Source: Persicaria tinctoria | Lineage: Eukaryota; Streptophyta; Magnoliopsida; Caryophyllales; Polygonaceae | Assembly (NCBI GenBank): GCA_037127255.1 | Contig: JBANSL010000001.1 | Span: forward strand, 31,118,501-31,182,500 | DNA: 64,000 nt | Direction: 5' to 3' | Notes under the pieces: generated by a model | What the model saw: the letters and a program-made list of their open reading frames with translations, nothing else | Told to the model about the DNA's origin: nothing | Database searches by the model: none | Made by a program: the position numbers and the translations under genes | Shown: piece by piece, positions 10,940-21,487 of the stretch | How the letters are laid out: every line of letters starts with the position of its first letter | How positions within the stretch are numbered: the stretch's first letter is position 1

Positions 10940-11164
10940 AACTTCATCTCTTATTTCATCCCTAATATCACTCTTTAGGCACACTAGCGAATCTTCATTC
11001 CTCGACTTCAAAGTGAGCGATGAACCAACAACAAAATCTGGAGAACTCATAGAAAACCCTAACATTTCATTACAATTGCTCATATCGATCTCAATTGGAT
11101 CGGTGAACCTGATTGCATTAACAATCTCCCCTGATGTCGATTCAAAGATCCACCTACACAATCC
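10940..11164 (-). other. Exon-like open stretch on the minus strand
   Basis: The minus strand is open for 75 codons after a good splice-acceptor-like sequence (TTTCTTCAG, with AG at 11166-11165). The peptide begins GLCRWIFESTSGEIVN and has ordinary protein-like composition. The copia insertion interrupts it at 10940. I do not recognise the family. Lying inside the inverted arms, it could be a gene fragment captured by a Pack-MULE, but chance is not excluded. Confidence 0.25.
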
Positions 11165-11538
11165 CTGAAGAAACGAACATCTAAATCCAACACAATCAAA
11201 GCACAACCTCCACAATTAAGGAAGTACACTCACCTGCTCACCTGCTACATCCACCGGCCGATGATTGCGAATTTCACATTACCGAAGAAACGCCTACTAA
11301 TAAAAATCTAATCGATTTCCAAACCAAAATTTGAATGATAAAAGGAATTGATTAATAAGAGAGGCATTACATGGTTGCTGATACTGATGCGAGAAAACTT
11401 TAGTCAGAAAAAGTAACCAACAAAAATGACAAAATTGAAATTCCCCAAATAGAGCCTGCAATTTACAATTCACACACACCACCATCGTCGGAGATGCTAA
11501 TCTTGGAGCCACTACCACTGGTGCTACCAATACCTTAA
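11165..11538. other. Unassigned DNA left of CRM-like element 1
   Basis: Nothing recognisable. It ends in the CTTAA copy (11534-11538) of the CRM-like element 1 target duplication. Confidence 0.35.
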
Positions 11539-12744
11539 TGATGCCGCTCAATTATCGATGACTCCTGGTGACATTGAGGACAACATGAAGGTTCCATTTG
11601 ATGGCCCTGTCACCCGTTCAAGGGCCAAGAAGATTCAAAATGCAACTAAGGCCTTTCTTGTCCGTCACCATGGAACGTTAGAGCAAGGGTTCAGGCCACC
11701 CTGGATCACTTGGCTCAAGGTTACACCGCCAGCACAAGAAATGAGCTTGCGTCCACACTCGGAGCTCATGAAGACTCGGCTACACCCGCCTTGATCAAAG
11801 ACATGGCCGAATGGGCCTTGGCCGAGTGGGCTTCATGGATGGGCCGAGTTACATTAGTTAGTTAATTAAATTGTTATTTTATGCAATTAGATAAATAAGG
11901 TGGAAATTAATTATATCTCTTCTAGATATATTACTTTCCCACCAAGTTATTATATTTCTATCTTCATAGGATTTATCTATCTTTAAGTTATTTCTTTTAT
12001 CTTAGATAGAATTAATCTATCCAAACCCCTTTCCTTTGCAAGGAAGGATTGGTTAGATTTAGAATTAGTTTACTATAAATTCATGTCATGCCTTTTGAAT
12101 TTAATGGGATTGAAATATAGAATTGAAGAAACCCTTAACGGAATTAGGGTCTTCGATTAGGTCATTCCCAAAAGCTATCTTGCTCTTGTGTCTTGTGTTC
12201 TTTCGGCAACCACAAAATCATCACCATCACCTTGCTTGTCGACATCAAGCAACCAACCCACAAGCCCAATCGACACAGGCGCATACCCGAGGAGCCAGGA
12301 CCTTGGCGACACCCGCAAGGAGTTTCGCTCCCAGTGAGCGCGGTCCTGCTTCCGCGTCCTCGTCCTCGCAGTGCCCAGACGCCAACACCCGCGTGCTCCC
12401 AGGCGTCCGCTCCAGCGACTTCACCCGCGGATCTCTTCGCTGCCAGCGAGCGCTCTCACCCGCGTTCCCTTCCGCACACCCTGAGGCTAAGAAGCCTGTG
12501 TGCCCAGCAACACGCGCGCTCAGTCCATCGCTGTTCTTCGCACTCTGTTTCTGTCGCTATTACTTGTCTCAAGTTGCTGAATTTTACAAAGTATAATTCT
12601 GTCGCTAAATCAGAATTTTAATTACTTGTTTGAATTGTTCCAAATCAGGAGATATCAAAGAGCATTGCAAGATCGGAGCAAATATACGGCGTGGTTCTTG
12701 ATCTGAAGCCCACAGGCGAAGGATCGGGTATCCCAAACGTATTA
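11539..12744 (+). repeat. 5' LTR of CRM-like element 1
   Basis: Starts TGATGCCGCTCAA. It ends ACGTATTA, where the other copies end ACGTATCA. The first ~260 bp encode the pol C-terminal tail (PVTRSRAKKIQNATKAF). It aligns with 52852-54110 and 60180-61437 but is clearly more diverged from them, including indels in its GC-rich 12270-12520 segment. Confidence 0.85.
12074..12081 (+). promoter_or_regulatory. TATA box in CRM-like element 1 LTR
   Basis: TATAAATT sits at the same LTR position as in the two LTRs of element 2. It probably directs transcription of the element. The GC-rich leader segment begins about 190 bp downstream. Confidence 0.5.
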
Positions 12745-12746
12745 AG

Positions 12747-12763
12747 TGGTATCGGATTTCAGG
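12747..12763 (+). other. Primer-binding site of CRM-like element 1
   Basis: TGGTATCGGATTTCAGG begins 2 bp after the LTR end. The first seven bases match the initiator-tRNA-Met type (TGGTATCAGAGC) and then diverge. The equivalent site in element 2 starts TGGAATCGG. Confidence 0.55.
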
Positions 12764-13753
12764 TGTATGCAAGTTCTTTACTCTCTTGATTTCTATTTGA
12801 GTGATTTATTTTTCGTGCCTTATTTTCACCATAGCCGCTGCATAAAAGTTGAATCTTTATTATTCACCCATAAAAATTGGCACTTTATTTTTGTTATTCT
12901 TTGTTGGATCTATAATTTGGAAGATATTGAGTTCTTGATTGCAAGTTGTGATCTTTTATTCCTAGTTGCTACATATCATGTCTATGACTGTGATTCTTGG
13001 ATTAAAAAGCATTATATAAACTTGCACCACTAAAGAACCCTACTTTTTCCAGTTTCTAGCCTATTTTCCCTATTTTCTTTATTTTTTGCTTACTTTTAGA
13101 TCATCGTAGCTTTTTCTTTTATTTTTTGCTCTTTATTTCGGTTGCTACTCCAATTTACAACAACTAGTTCCTTCTATAAAAAAACAAAAAAATAAAATAA
13201 AATAAAATTATATAGAGCATTCATTCATTACATCATTGAGTTAGTAACTCTGAGTTCTTTGCTTGCTACATGTTAGATGATCTAAACGGTTTAAAGCATT
13301 ACAAAAGACCCCTACTTGTGTGATTTTGTGCTGTGCCGACACTGGAGCCTTGGTCACACCCCTTTTTCTCTGAACCGTGTTGCAACCGTCAGATAATAGT
13401 TGACGGAGTGTGTGCACTTGATTGCCCTTGTGATTGCTATTGTTGACTATTACACATTCATATTATTCAAGCATCACATTGTAGCTCTATTTCTCCACAT
13501 TAAGCCGCTTGTTTATACTTGCTATCCTTGATATCCGACTTTGTGGCTGATTTAATTTGCAATTTGGATTATTACTTTCTGTCTTCAATATTGCAAAATT
13601 CTGTGTCCAGGGGAATTGCTTGAATATTGTGCCTTGTTTTCTCGCTCTTTGATTTCTAAAACTTGAATCACTCTTAGGAATCACTAGAGCTTGCATTACT
13701 TGGTTTCTGGTCTTTGCTTCGTTTACTTGTTGCTCTTCTGATATTGTAGGAAC
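12764..13753 (+). other. Untranslated leader of CRM-like element 1
   Basis: About 1 kb of AT-rich leader, conserved with 54130-55147 in element 2. A conserved inverted repeat, CCGTCA ... TGACGG, at 13386-13406 could form a short RNA hairpin. No coding sequence is seen. Confidence 0.6.
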
Positions 13754-15235
13754 ATGGCAAACGATAGCGACCCCAGCCCTTCCCCTACCCCACCTGCTGG
13801 TGTTTCTGCTGACACTATGCAGTTCATTATTGACGCTGCTGTCCAAAAGTCTTCTCTGGTGACGCGCCAGGAGATAGCAGAGGCTGAAAATCGTCGAGCT
13901 ATCGAACGCAAAGAGGACTTCCTACGGATATCTGACATCATCAAACAGGCAGTTGCTCAGCAATGGGAGGAGTCCAAACGGGCGGAGGCTTCTGGATCTA
14001 CACCTCCTTCTGGAGGAAAGCCGCCTCCACCACCTCCGGATACTACACCACCTTCGGGTACTGTGCCCCCTACAGGTAATCAGCACCCTGTAGGTAACAC
14101 CTTTTATTCGGGTCACCCTCCTCCTTCTGGTCAATTACATTATCAGCTAAGATCTGCTACTACTAATCCTTTCCCTGGAGAGCATGACGACGATCCTTTA
14201 GCGGGCTTCAATGGCAACCAGGATCGCCCTGCATCCCAGCACCCACGACATCAGCAGGACCGACCCCATCCGCGTCCACAGCAGCCGTTCTATACTCGCG
14301 CGAACTGGGATGACAGCCGTAGCAATGCTGATCTGAATGAGACACCACATTTGGAGGATGCTTACCATGAGGTAAATCCTAACTTTGATGATTTACCCCC
14401 TCCTAATTTTGGTCGTCCTAGATTTGATAATGCTCAAGCTATTCAGAGATGAGATGTTAAGCTTAAATTAGAAACTTTTGATGGTAATACTGATCCTGAA
14501 GCTTATCTTGTCTGGGAAAATCATACTGACTATCTGCTTGAACATTTGCGCTATGAGGAAACGGAGAAATTGGAAGTTGTTATATTACATTTAGTAGGTA
14601 AAGCTCGCAACTGGTGGTTCCGCACTCGTGAGATGCGCCGCCGTCAGGACAAGCAACCCGTTGAGACTTGGCCCCAACTTCGCTATCTCCTAAAGAAGAG
14701 ACATGTGCCTGAGGAATACACGGAGTCCATGAGGATGCAGCTCGCTTCCTGCCGACAAGGAACTCGCTCTCCGAATGACTTTAGGGATGAACTTGAACGA
14801 CTCTCCCATCAGGCTAATGTTTATCTTACTGAACGTGCTTTGTGTACTCAATTTCTTGCTGTCTTAATATTTCTATTAAAAATCCTTTAGCTATCCATTC
14901 CATTAGAGATATTAACACTTTGACTCATAAAGCACAACTTATGTATGAGCAACAACAACAGCAACTTCGGCTACAACGGAACAGATTCGATCAGACCCCC
15001 CAAGGTCGCAGGTTCGTTCCCGTTAACCCTTCTGGTCAATCTAAACCTTCTACTTCTAACCCTTCTATGCAGCAAAAGGGAGTTTCCAACTCACCTCAAC
15101 AGGGTTATCAGGTTGAAACTGGAAGAGTTGCTGCCCCTTCTACAGATCGCAACAAAGATATCCGCTACTTCACTTGCGGAGGTTCTGGGCATGTCTCTCG
15201 CAATTGCCCCCAGAAAAGGAAGGTTCTTCTCAACG
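13754..15235 (+). pseudogene. gag of CRM-like element 1 (capsid and nucleocapsid), broken
   Basis: The ATG at 13754 opens a Pro-rich N-terminus (MANDSDPSPSPTPPAGVS). The retrotransposon-gag domain follows (YRLLLKKRHVPEEYTES-type block near 14680-14720). A zinc knuckle lies at about 15166-15210. Three defects are visible: an in-frame TGA at 14450-14452 where element 2 has a sense codon (CGA), a 1-bp deletion at about 14861, and loss of the first zinc-knuckle cysteine (Tyr at 15166-15168, Cys in element 2). Gag would form the virus-like particle and bind RNA. This copy cannot. Confidence 0.85.
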
Positions 15236-16000
15236 ATTTGGGAGACCAATACTACGAGGAGGAGACTGCTGAGGACCTGGTAGTTTCGAGTGAAGTGGAG
15301 GAGGACCAGTCGACTGAGCCTATTGAGGAGATCGATACTTCCGAGTACGACAACGTGCTTTGCATAATCAATCGACGGGTCCTGCACATTCAGGAATCTC
15401 CCATGGCGGATCAAAGGGAGAACATATTCCACACCAGATGCTTGGTTCGTGAGGCTACCTTAACGCTTATCATCGATGGTGGGAGTTGCTGCAATCTCAT
15501 CAGTGAAAAGGTAGTAAATTTCCTCCATTTACCTACAACTCCTCGAGCTACTCACTATGGATTAAATGGAATTACTGATGATGGTTCTGATATATTGGTC
15601 AACAAACAATGTTTAGTTTCCCTTTCTATTGGAACATATCATGATAAAGTTTTATGTGATGTTACTTGCATGGATTGTAGTCATATATTGTTAGGGCGTC
15701 CTTGGTTATATGATCGTAATGTCCTTCATGATGGGCGTGCAAATACATATGCTTTCACCTATGAAGGGAGGAGAGTTACTCTCCTACCCTTATCCCCACA
15801 AATTATTCTGAAGGACCAGGTGCGCAAGCAGCAACAAAGGAACGTCGAACGTGAAGCTGAAAGAGTGGAGAAACTCAAGGGAACCTCGGATGCACCAGCC
15901 GCACCCGCGGCCCCGGCCGCCGCGCCCGCGGCCCCAGCTGCGGCGCCCGCCGCATCCCCTGCAGCCCCTTTGATGCATCCTCCGTCCCATCCGACGTCTT
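15236..16000 (+). pseudogene. Aspartic protease region and Ala/Pro linker, element 1
   Basis: In the frame that continues after the gag frameshift, a retropepsin-like domain has LIIDGGSCCNLIS, where DGG takes the place of the usual DTG/DSG, and a HILLGRPWLYDR flap-side motif. DGG is common in this plant lineage. A low-complexity linker of Ala and Pro (about 15890-15970, 'APAAPAAPAAAP' type) then leads into the RT. The frame is open throughout. The domain would cleave Gag-Pol. Confidence 0.8.
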
Positions 16001-18730
16001 CTAAGCCCTCTTCTGTATCACTTAAGGGCTCTGTGGAATGTCGAGCGTTGGTCTCTCACCCTCAGCAAGGGACCATCACATGGAATGCTCATCGACCTCA
16101 TATTCTTCTGGTAATGAAACAAGTTTTACTTAATGTTGAATTGAGTCATATTCCTGCACCTATTGCTGCCCTTCTGCAGGATTATTTGGATGTGCTTCCA
16201 GCTGAACTACCCCAAGGCTTGCCTCATATTAGAGGTATTGAGCATCAGATTGACTTTGTGCCTGGAGCAGCCTTGCCTAATCGCGCCGCTTATAGAGCAA
16301 GTCCTGAGGAGACAAAGGAGCTGCAACGTCAAGTCACGGAGTTGATGGATAAAGGCTTTGTTCGTGAGAGTCTGTCTCCCTGTGCCGTGCCAGTCATATT
16401 GGTTCCAAAGAAGGATGGCTCCTGGCGCATGTGTGTTGATTGCCGCGCAATCAACCAAATAACGGTTAAGTATCGCCACCCTATTCCTCGTTTAGATGAT
16501 ATGCTTGATGAACTTCATGGTGCTGCTATTTTTTCTAAAATTGACCTTAGAAGTGGATATCATCAAATTAGGATGAAACAGGGTGATGAATGGAAAACGG
16601 CTTTTAAAATAAGTATGGCTTATATGAATGGTTAGTAATGCCTTTTGGTTTAACAAATGCACCTTCTACATTTATGAGGCTTATGAACCATGTGCTTAGA
16701 AGACACTTAGGAAAATTTGTCGTTGTCTATTTTGACGATATTTTAATCTATAGTAAGAATATGCATGATCATTTAAGTCACTTAAAATTGGTTTTTGATT
16801 GTCTACGAAAAGAGAAATTATATGCCAATTTAAAGAAGTGTTCTTTTGCATCCGAGTCTACCATTTTTCTTGGTTTTGTAGTGACTGCATCTGGATTAAA
16901 GGTGGATGAGGAGAAGATCTGTGCTATTCAGGAGTGGGCTAGGCCGACTACACCCACCCATGTCCGCTCATTCTTGGGCCTTGCTGGCTTCTATCGACGG
17001 TTCGTCAAAGATTTCAGCCTGATTGCCGCCCCCCTACATGAGCTGACAAAGAAAGATGTGACATTTCGCTGGTCTGACTCACATCAAAAGGCTTTCGACG
17101 CTCTCAAGGATCGCCTAACACACGCCCCAGTGCTGCAGTTACCTGACTTTGCTCAACCTTTTGAGCTCGAGTGTGACGCTTCTGGCACTGGCATTGGAGG
17201 GGTCCTGCTGCAGAACAAGCGTCCTATCGCCTACTTCAGCGAAAAGTTGGGCACCGCTGAGCTCAACTATTCTACCTACGACAAGGAGCTATTTGCATTG
17301 GTTCGCTGCTTGCAGACTTGGCAACACTATCTCTGGCCTAAGGAGTTTGTGATTCATTCGGATCATGAAGCTCTTAAGTACCTCAAAGGACAAGCAGTGC
17401 TCAGCAGGAGACTTGCTCGATGGGTGGAGTTCATAGAGACCTTTTCCTATGTGGTTCACCACAAAAAGGGAAAGGATAATGTGGTAGCTGACGCGCTATC
17501 ACGAAGGTATGTCCTCTTAAACCATATGGATGCACATGTTTTGGGTTTTGCATTAATTAAGGAACTATATGCTTCTGATAGTTTCTTCAAAACTATATAT
17601 GCTCATTGTGTGTCTAAAGGTGAAGTAGATTCATTTTTTGTTGATAACGGGTATTTGTTCAAGATGGGCAAGCTTTGTATCCCATCTTCTTCTATTCGCC
17701 GATTGTTAACCCAAGAAATACATGAATCTAGGGGACATGGATGTTTCGAAAAAACATTAGCTGGACTAAAGGAACATTACTTTTGGCCTAAAATGTCTAA
17801 TTATGTGCTGAGATTTGTCAAAAGTTGTGTTACATGTGCTAAAGCTAAATCGAAATCCAATGCTAATGGTCTATACCAACCGTTGCCAATTGCTAATGCA
17901 CCCTGGGAAGATGTTTCTATGGATTTTATTGTAGGATTACCTAGAACATCTAAGGGTCATGATTCCATATTTGTTGTTGTAGACAGATTTTCCAAAATGG
18001 CTCACTTTATACCTTGTCATAAAACTGATGATGCTATTCATGTTGCTCATTTATTCTTCAAAGATGTTGTTCGCTTACATCGATTGCCATTGTCTATAGT
18101 TTCTGACCGTGATCCTAAATTCTTAAGCTCCTTTTGGAAAACTTTATGGTCTAAATTGGGTACAAAATTGCTATTTTCTACTTCTTGTCACCCACAAACT
18201 GATGGCCAAACTGAGGTCACAAATAGAACTCTTGGGGCTCTCCTTAGAGTCATGCTGCGAACTAACCTCCGGAGATGGGAAGACTGTCTACCATTTGTAG
18301 AGTTTGCATATAACAGGTCTAGGCACTCTGCAACGAAAATGACCCCCTTTGAGGTTATGTATGGCCGAAATCCATTGACCCCAGTGGACATGATGCCTCG
18401 GCCATACAAGGACAAGGAGAGCGTGGATGCAGCTAAGCAAGTGGACTTCATCAAAATCTTGCATGAGCGTACCAAGGCGCAGCTGGAGAGGAAGACTGCG
18501 CAATACAAGGCCGTGAAGGACAAGCATCGCAAGGATGTGCAGTTCAACGTTGGTGATCTGGTCTGGCTGCATCTCAAGAAGGAAAGGTTTCCGCAACAAC
18601 GGAAATCTAAGTTGGACCCCAGGGGAGATGGACCATTCAAAGTGGTTCGGAAGATGGGTCCTAATGCCTACAAGCTGGATCTCCCTGCCGATAAGTACAG
18701 CGTCCATTCTACATTCAACGTCGCCGATCT
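16001..18730 (+). pseudogene. pol of CRM-like element 1: RT, RNase H, integrase
   Basis: The RT begins near 16220 and continues to a 1-bp deletion at about 16607 that shifts the frame. The next frame runs from about 16610 to 18758. Visible motifs are RT YFDD at 16729-16740, RNase [12 protein letters not shown] near 17170 and [10 protein letters not shown] near 17355, the integrase HHCC zinc finger (HESRGHG ... CVTC) at 17720-17840, and the integrase core Asp (MDFIVGL), Asp (SDRDPKF) and Glu ([10 protein letters not shown]). The C-terminal [10 protein letters not shown] block is followed by an abrupt deletion junction at 18730. Catalytic residues look intact, but the frameshift and 3' deletion inactivate it. 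Confidence 0.9.
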
Positions 18731-18736
18731 ACATTT

Positions 18737-18881
18737 TGTCGCTAAATCAGAATTTTAATCACTTGTTTGAATTGTTCCAAATCAGGAGATATCAAAGAGC
18801 ATTGCAAGATCGGAGCAAATATACGGCGTGGTTCTTGATCTGAAGCCCACAGGCGAAGGATCAGGTATCCCAAACGTATCA
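18737..18881 (+). repeat. Truncated 3' LTR of CRM-like element 1
   Basis: Only the last ~145 bp of the LTR remain, from 'tgtcgctaaatcag' to ACGTATCA. The pol end and the first ~1.06 kb of the LTR are deleted, with about 6 bp of filler at the junction (18731-18736). The outer end is intact, so the CTTAA target duplication is preserved. Confidence 0.85.
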
Positions 18882-18933
18882 CTTAACCCACCAGCTAGTA
18901 CTTCTTCTTCTTGATTTGGTAAATAAATAAAGA

Positions 18934-19013
18934 GCGGCCATTCTGGGATTCGAACTGGAGACCTATGGGTACTACCCACAAGTCCTTTCCGGTGAGCCAT
19001 TCCGGAATGGTTT
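18934..19013 (-). repeat. tRNA-derived SINE-like sequence
   Basis: On the minus strand an A-box-like TGGCTCACCGGAAAGG (18999-18984) is followed by a B-box-like CCAGTTCGAATCCC (18958-18945), at tRNA-like spacing. No clean cloverleaf is apparent, so it is more likely a SINE head or tRNA relic than a tRNA gene. Confidence 0.45.
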
Positions 19014-19025
19014 AGTTCTTCTTCG

Positions 19026-19305
19026 GCCTAATTTGAATTTAGAAAATTTTAGTTTATTTATTTAAAACCCTCACATAATTGATCAAAATCATAATATTTA
19101 CCCCTATAAATTTCAAATTCAAAATTTCAAACAAAACACAAGTTTTAAGCGCGAGGCAAAATATTTCGAAACCTCGGGATTACCTGTTAAATTTTGGAAA
19201 CCCTTGTTTACAACACGAGATTACCTTGTGAAAAATCCATTTAATTTTTTATTTTTTATTTTTCATTTGTTTTTGTATTTTTTTTAAATATGAAGGTTGT
19301 GAGAG
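19026..19305 (-). repeat. Right arm of the ~280-bp inverted repeat pair
   Basis: This is the reverse-complement partner of 7019-7293. The inner end matches 'tttagaaaattttagttt' and the outer end matches 'cctctcac'. Identity by eye is about 75-80 percent with several indels, so the pair is old. Confidence 0.6.
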
Positions 19306-20055
19306 GAGAGGGATAGGAAATGGGACACATTTGAGACTAGGGGTAGAATTGTTACATTACCAATTTATTTTTCCGTTTACCATGTACCGATCAATTTGAA
19401 TTGGTAATCATAAAACCCCTACCATTATCAACCACCGAAAAGGTTTTACCAACTTAATTGGTTTTCAATTAAGTTGGTTGGTACATGTTGGTTATGGTAA
19501 TTTATCAATTTTCGAGTCTTGAGAAAAAAACATACAAATACTATATAACTTAATGAAAACGTATTTGTTATTCCAACTGTTAGGTTTTCGTTTGGAACGA
19601 CAATATTTAAGCACAAAAGCAACATAAAACTTAAAAGTTATTACAAATTTTTTAAGCACTAAAGCAAAACAACATAGTAGTAGGAAGGTCCTAGTCCAAT
19701 GGTAAAGGGAATGGATCAAAAAATAGTTTTATTACAAACTTCAGTAATTATTTGAAAAAAAACTTATTTACTAAAATATTTATAAATCTGGTGATAAGTT
19801 TTCAAAATTTTAAAATATGGTTATTTTTTATAAATAATAAAAATTGAGGGTAAAGAATGAAAAGAAAAAAAAAAGAAAAGTAAACAGAAGAGAAGATGAG
19901 GGGAGAGAGAGAGGGTTGGGGACGGAAGGATGGGAAGATTTTGGCTATTGTGTAGATTTTTTTATAAGAATATTTCAGAGGGAACAAACCTATTCGATAA
20001 CATCCAGTCGGATGATCAAGATCATACAGATTTTACTTGCTAAAAAGCTGAGGTG
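19306..20055. other. AT-rich non-coding stretch
   Basis: No gene is recognised. A perfect 13-bp inverted repeat with a 5-base loop lies at 19448-19478 (ACCAACTTAATTG and its complement). It could be the centre of an old foldback MITE. Confidence 0.4.
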
Positions 20056-20060
20056 ATGGC

Positions 20061-20532
20061 TGATAATGCACATTTCATATATGCATTATATGTTTTTCTT
20101 ATTGCTTTTAGGTATTTGTTTTGCTATGTTTTGAGTCTAGTTCCGTTTGTTAATTGTGAAGTATTCGAGTTCGGAATCTATGCATTTTCAGTGTTTATTC
20201 TGCAGAATTACATTCCGACCTTGGATGGACTATGAAAAGAGCTTAAGAAGTATGTTTTGGAGCACATGGGAGCTGAGAAAGAGCTAAGAAAAAGCAAGGA
20301 GGTACGACTTTGGAATTCGTTGAAGGAAAATGAGGAACGACGAGCACCGTAGAGATGGCGTCCGCCGTTACCCCAGATCCCGAATACGCGGTTTTGGATC
20401 CGAAGACAATTAATTTATATTATTTCTATTATTTTCCTCTAGGGTTTTGCTGATCCTTGCGGACCTTATTTAGGATGTTTTCAGTTTATTCAGCCGGAGA
20501 GTGTGGTTATTGTGTGAAACTATGAACACCAT

Positions 20533-20591
<59 letters not shown>

Positions 20592-21394
20592 GGCATATGA
20601 GTTTAGGAACTCATAGTTTCGCCTATGATTTGAAGACATGGTTGTTTGGATTGTGAGGATGTGAGTTTATTTGATTATTCATGTTCTTAGTTATCATCTT
20701 GTGCTTAATTTATATTTGTGTTCCTTTCTATGCCTGATCAACATGTTAGAAATTGTATCTCTGGCTATAAATTCGTTGTTGTTTTCTTGATAGCAAACAA
20801 AGGTATTGATGATAGTGATGTCTCTTTGTCTTTGTAGTGGATGATTTCAGTTGATCTATGTTGAGGATATTTGATTAACATTGAGTTCGCTATGCGTCTA
20901 TTAGTCTTGATTGAATAGAGTCAATGTGCCAATTGGTCTTGATTGCTTGAGTTCTTAATGCTATTCTTTAGTGATATCGAATAAGATGAGTAAATCTCTG
21001 CGGATCTCTCAACTTTAGTCAAGTAGACCTAAGAATATGAATAATTGATAAATCAATCTGAGGACCATGAATTCCAACCATTGTCAGAGAATTACAGGTG
21101 AAATGTACTTTCTGTCTTGATATCAATTTGCTTTGTGATTTGTAATCTGGTTACTTTTATATTTGCTATTTGTCTAAAGGTTATTGCTTTTGCTTTAAAG
21201 AGTATTGTCTAGAGAGTTATTGAGTACGAAATCGCTTCTCCCTGTGGGTTCGACACCGGACTTTCTTGCTATACTATTAGTTATTTGGTTTATCAATTGA
21301 TTGATTGCCTAATCTATTGGTTGTGCGTTTAAGTTTGGATTTTTATCACTAGTTTGGGAAGGGAGAAATTGCCAACGACAATCGTCCCGCATCA
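20061..21394 (+). repeat. 5' LTR of Athila-like element A
   Basis: Begins TGATAATGCA and ends CCCGCATCA. It is 1334 bp against 1324 bp for the right LTR, and the two differ at only a few percent of sites by eye. It contains a (GA)n tract and a GC-rich block at 20340-20403. Confidence 0.9.
20534..20588 (+). repeat. (GA)n microsatellite in the 5' LTR
   Basis: About 27 uninterrupted GA units. The matching tract in the 3' LTR (28413-28461) is slightly shorter, which accounts for part of the LTR length difference. Confidence 0.95.
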
Positions 21395-21401
21395 AACTTC
21401 T

Positions 21402-21417
21402 TGGCGCCGTTGCCGGG
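21402..21417 (+). other. Primer-binding site, tRNA-Asp type
   Basis: TGGCGCCGTTGCCGGG begins 7 bp after the LTR end. This is the tRNA-Asp complement used by Athila elements, and it supports the lineage call. Confidence 0.85.
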
Positions 21418-21487
21418 TAGAAGAAAGGAGTTTGCTTTTCTTTAACTCTATCAATTACTCTTTATTTTGAGTCTGTTTTGTCTTTGC

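Larger units (their letters stand above)
11539..18881 (+). mobile_element. CRM-like Ty3/gypsy element 1 (chromovirus), inactive
   Basis: A full element is bounded by an exact 5-bp TSD, CTTAA (11534-11538 and 18882-18886). It has a 1206-bp 5' LTR, a ~1-kb leader, gag, protease, RT, RNase H and integrase, and a 3' LTR reduced to its last ~145 bp. It is the same family as 52852-61437. The CRM lineage is inferred from the DGG protease motif, the integrase C-terminal 'NAYKLDLP' block and an ORF tail encoded by LTR sequence. Confidence 0.85.

Noticed and set aside
12193..12621. Pro/Arg/Ser-rich open frames in the GC-rich LTR block as genes
   Set aside because: They are the GC-rich LTR leader read in several frames at once. 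Matching frames at 53533-53944 and 60861-61272 differ between LTR copies and have no known domain.
13754..14134. Minus-strand Arg-rich open frame opposite gag
   Set aside because: It is the shadow of Pro/Ser-rich gag sequence and has no independent support.
18934..19013. Functional tRNA gene
   Set aside because: Box sequences are present but no proper acceptor stem or anticodon arm could be drawn.
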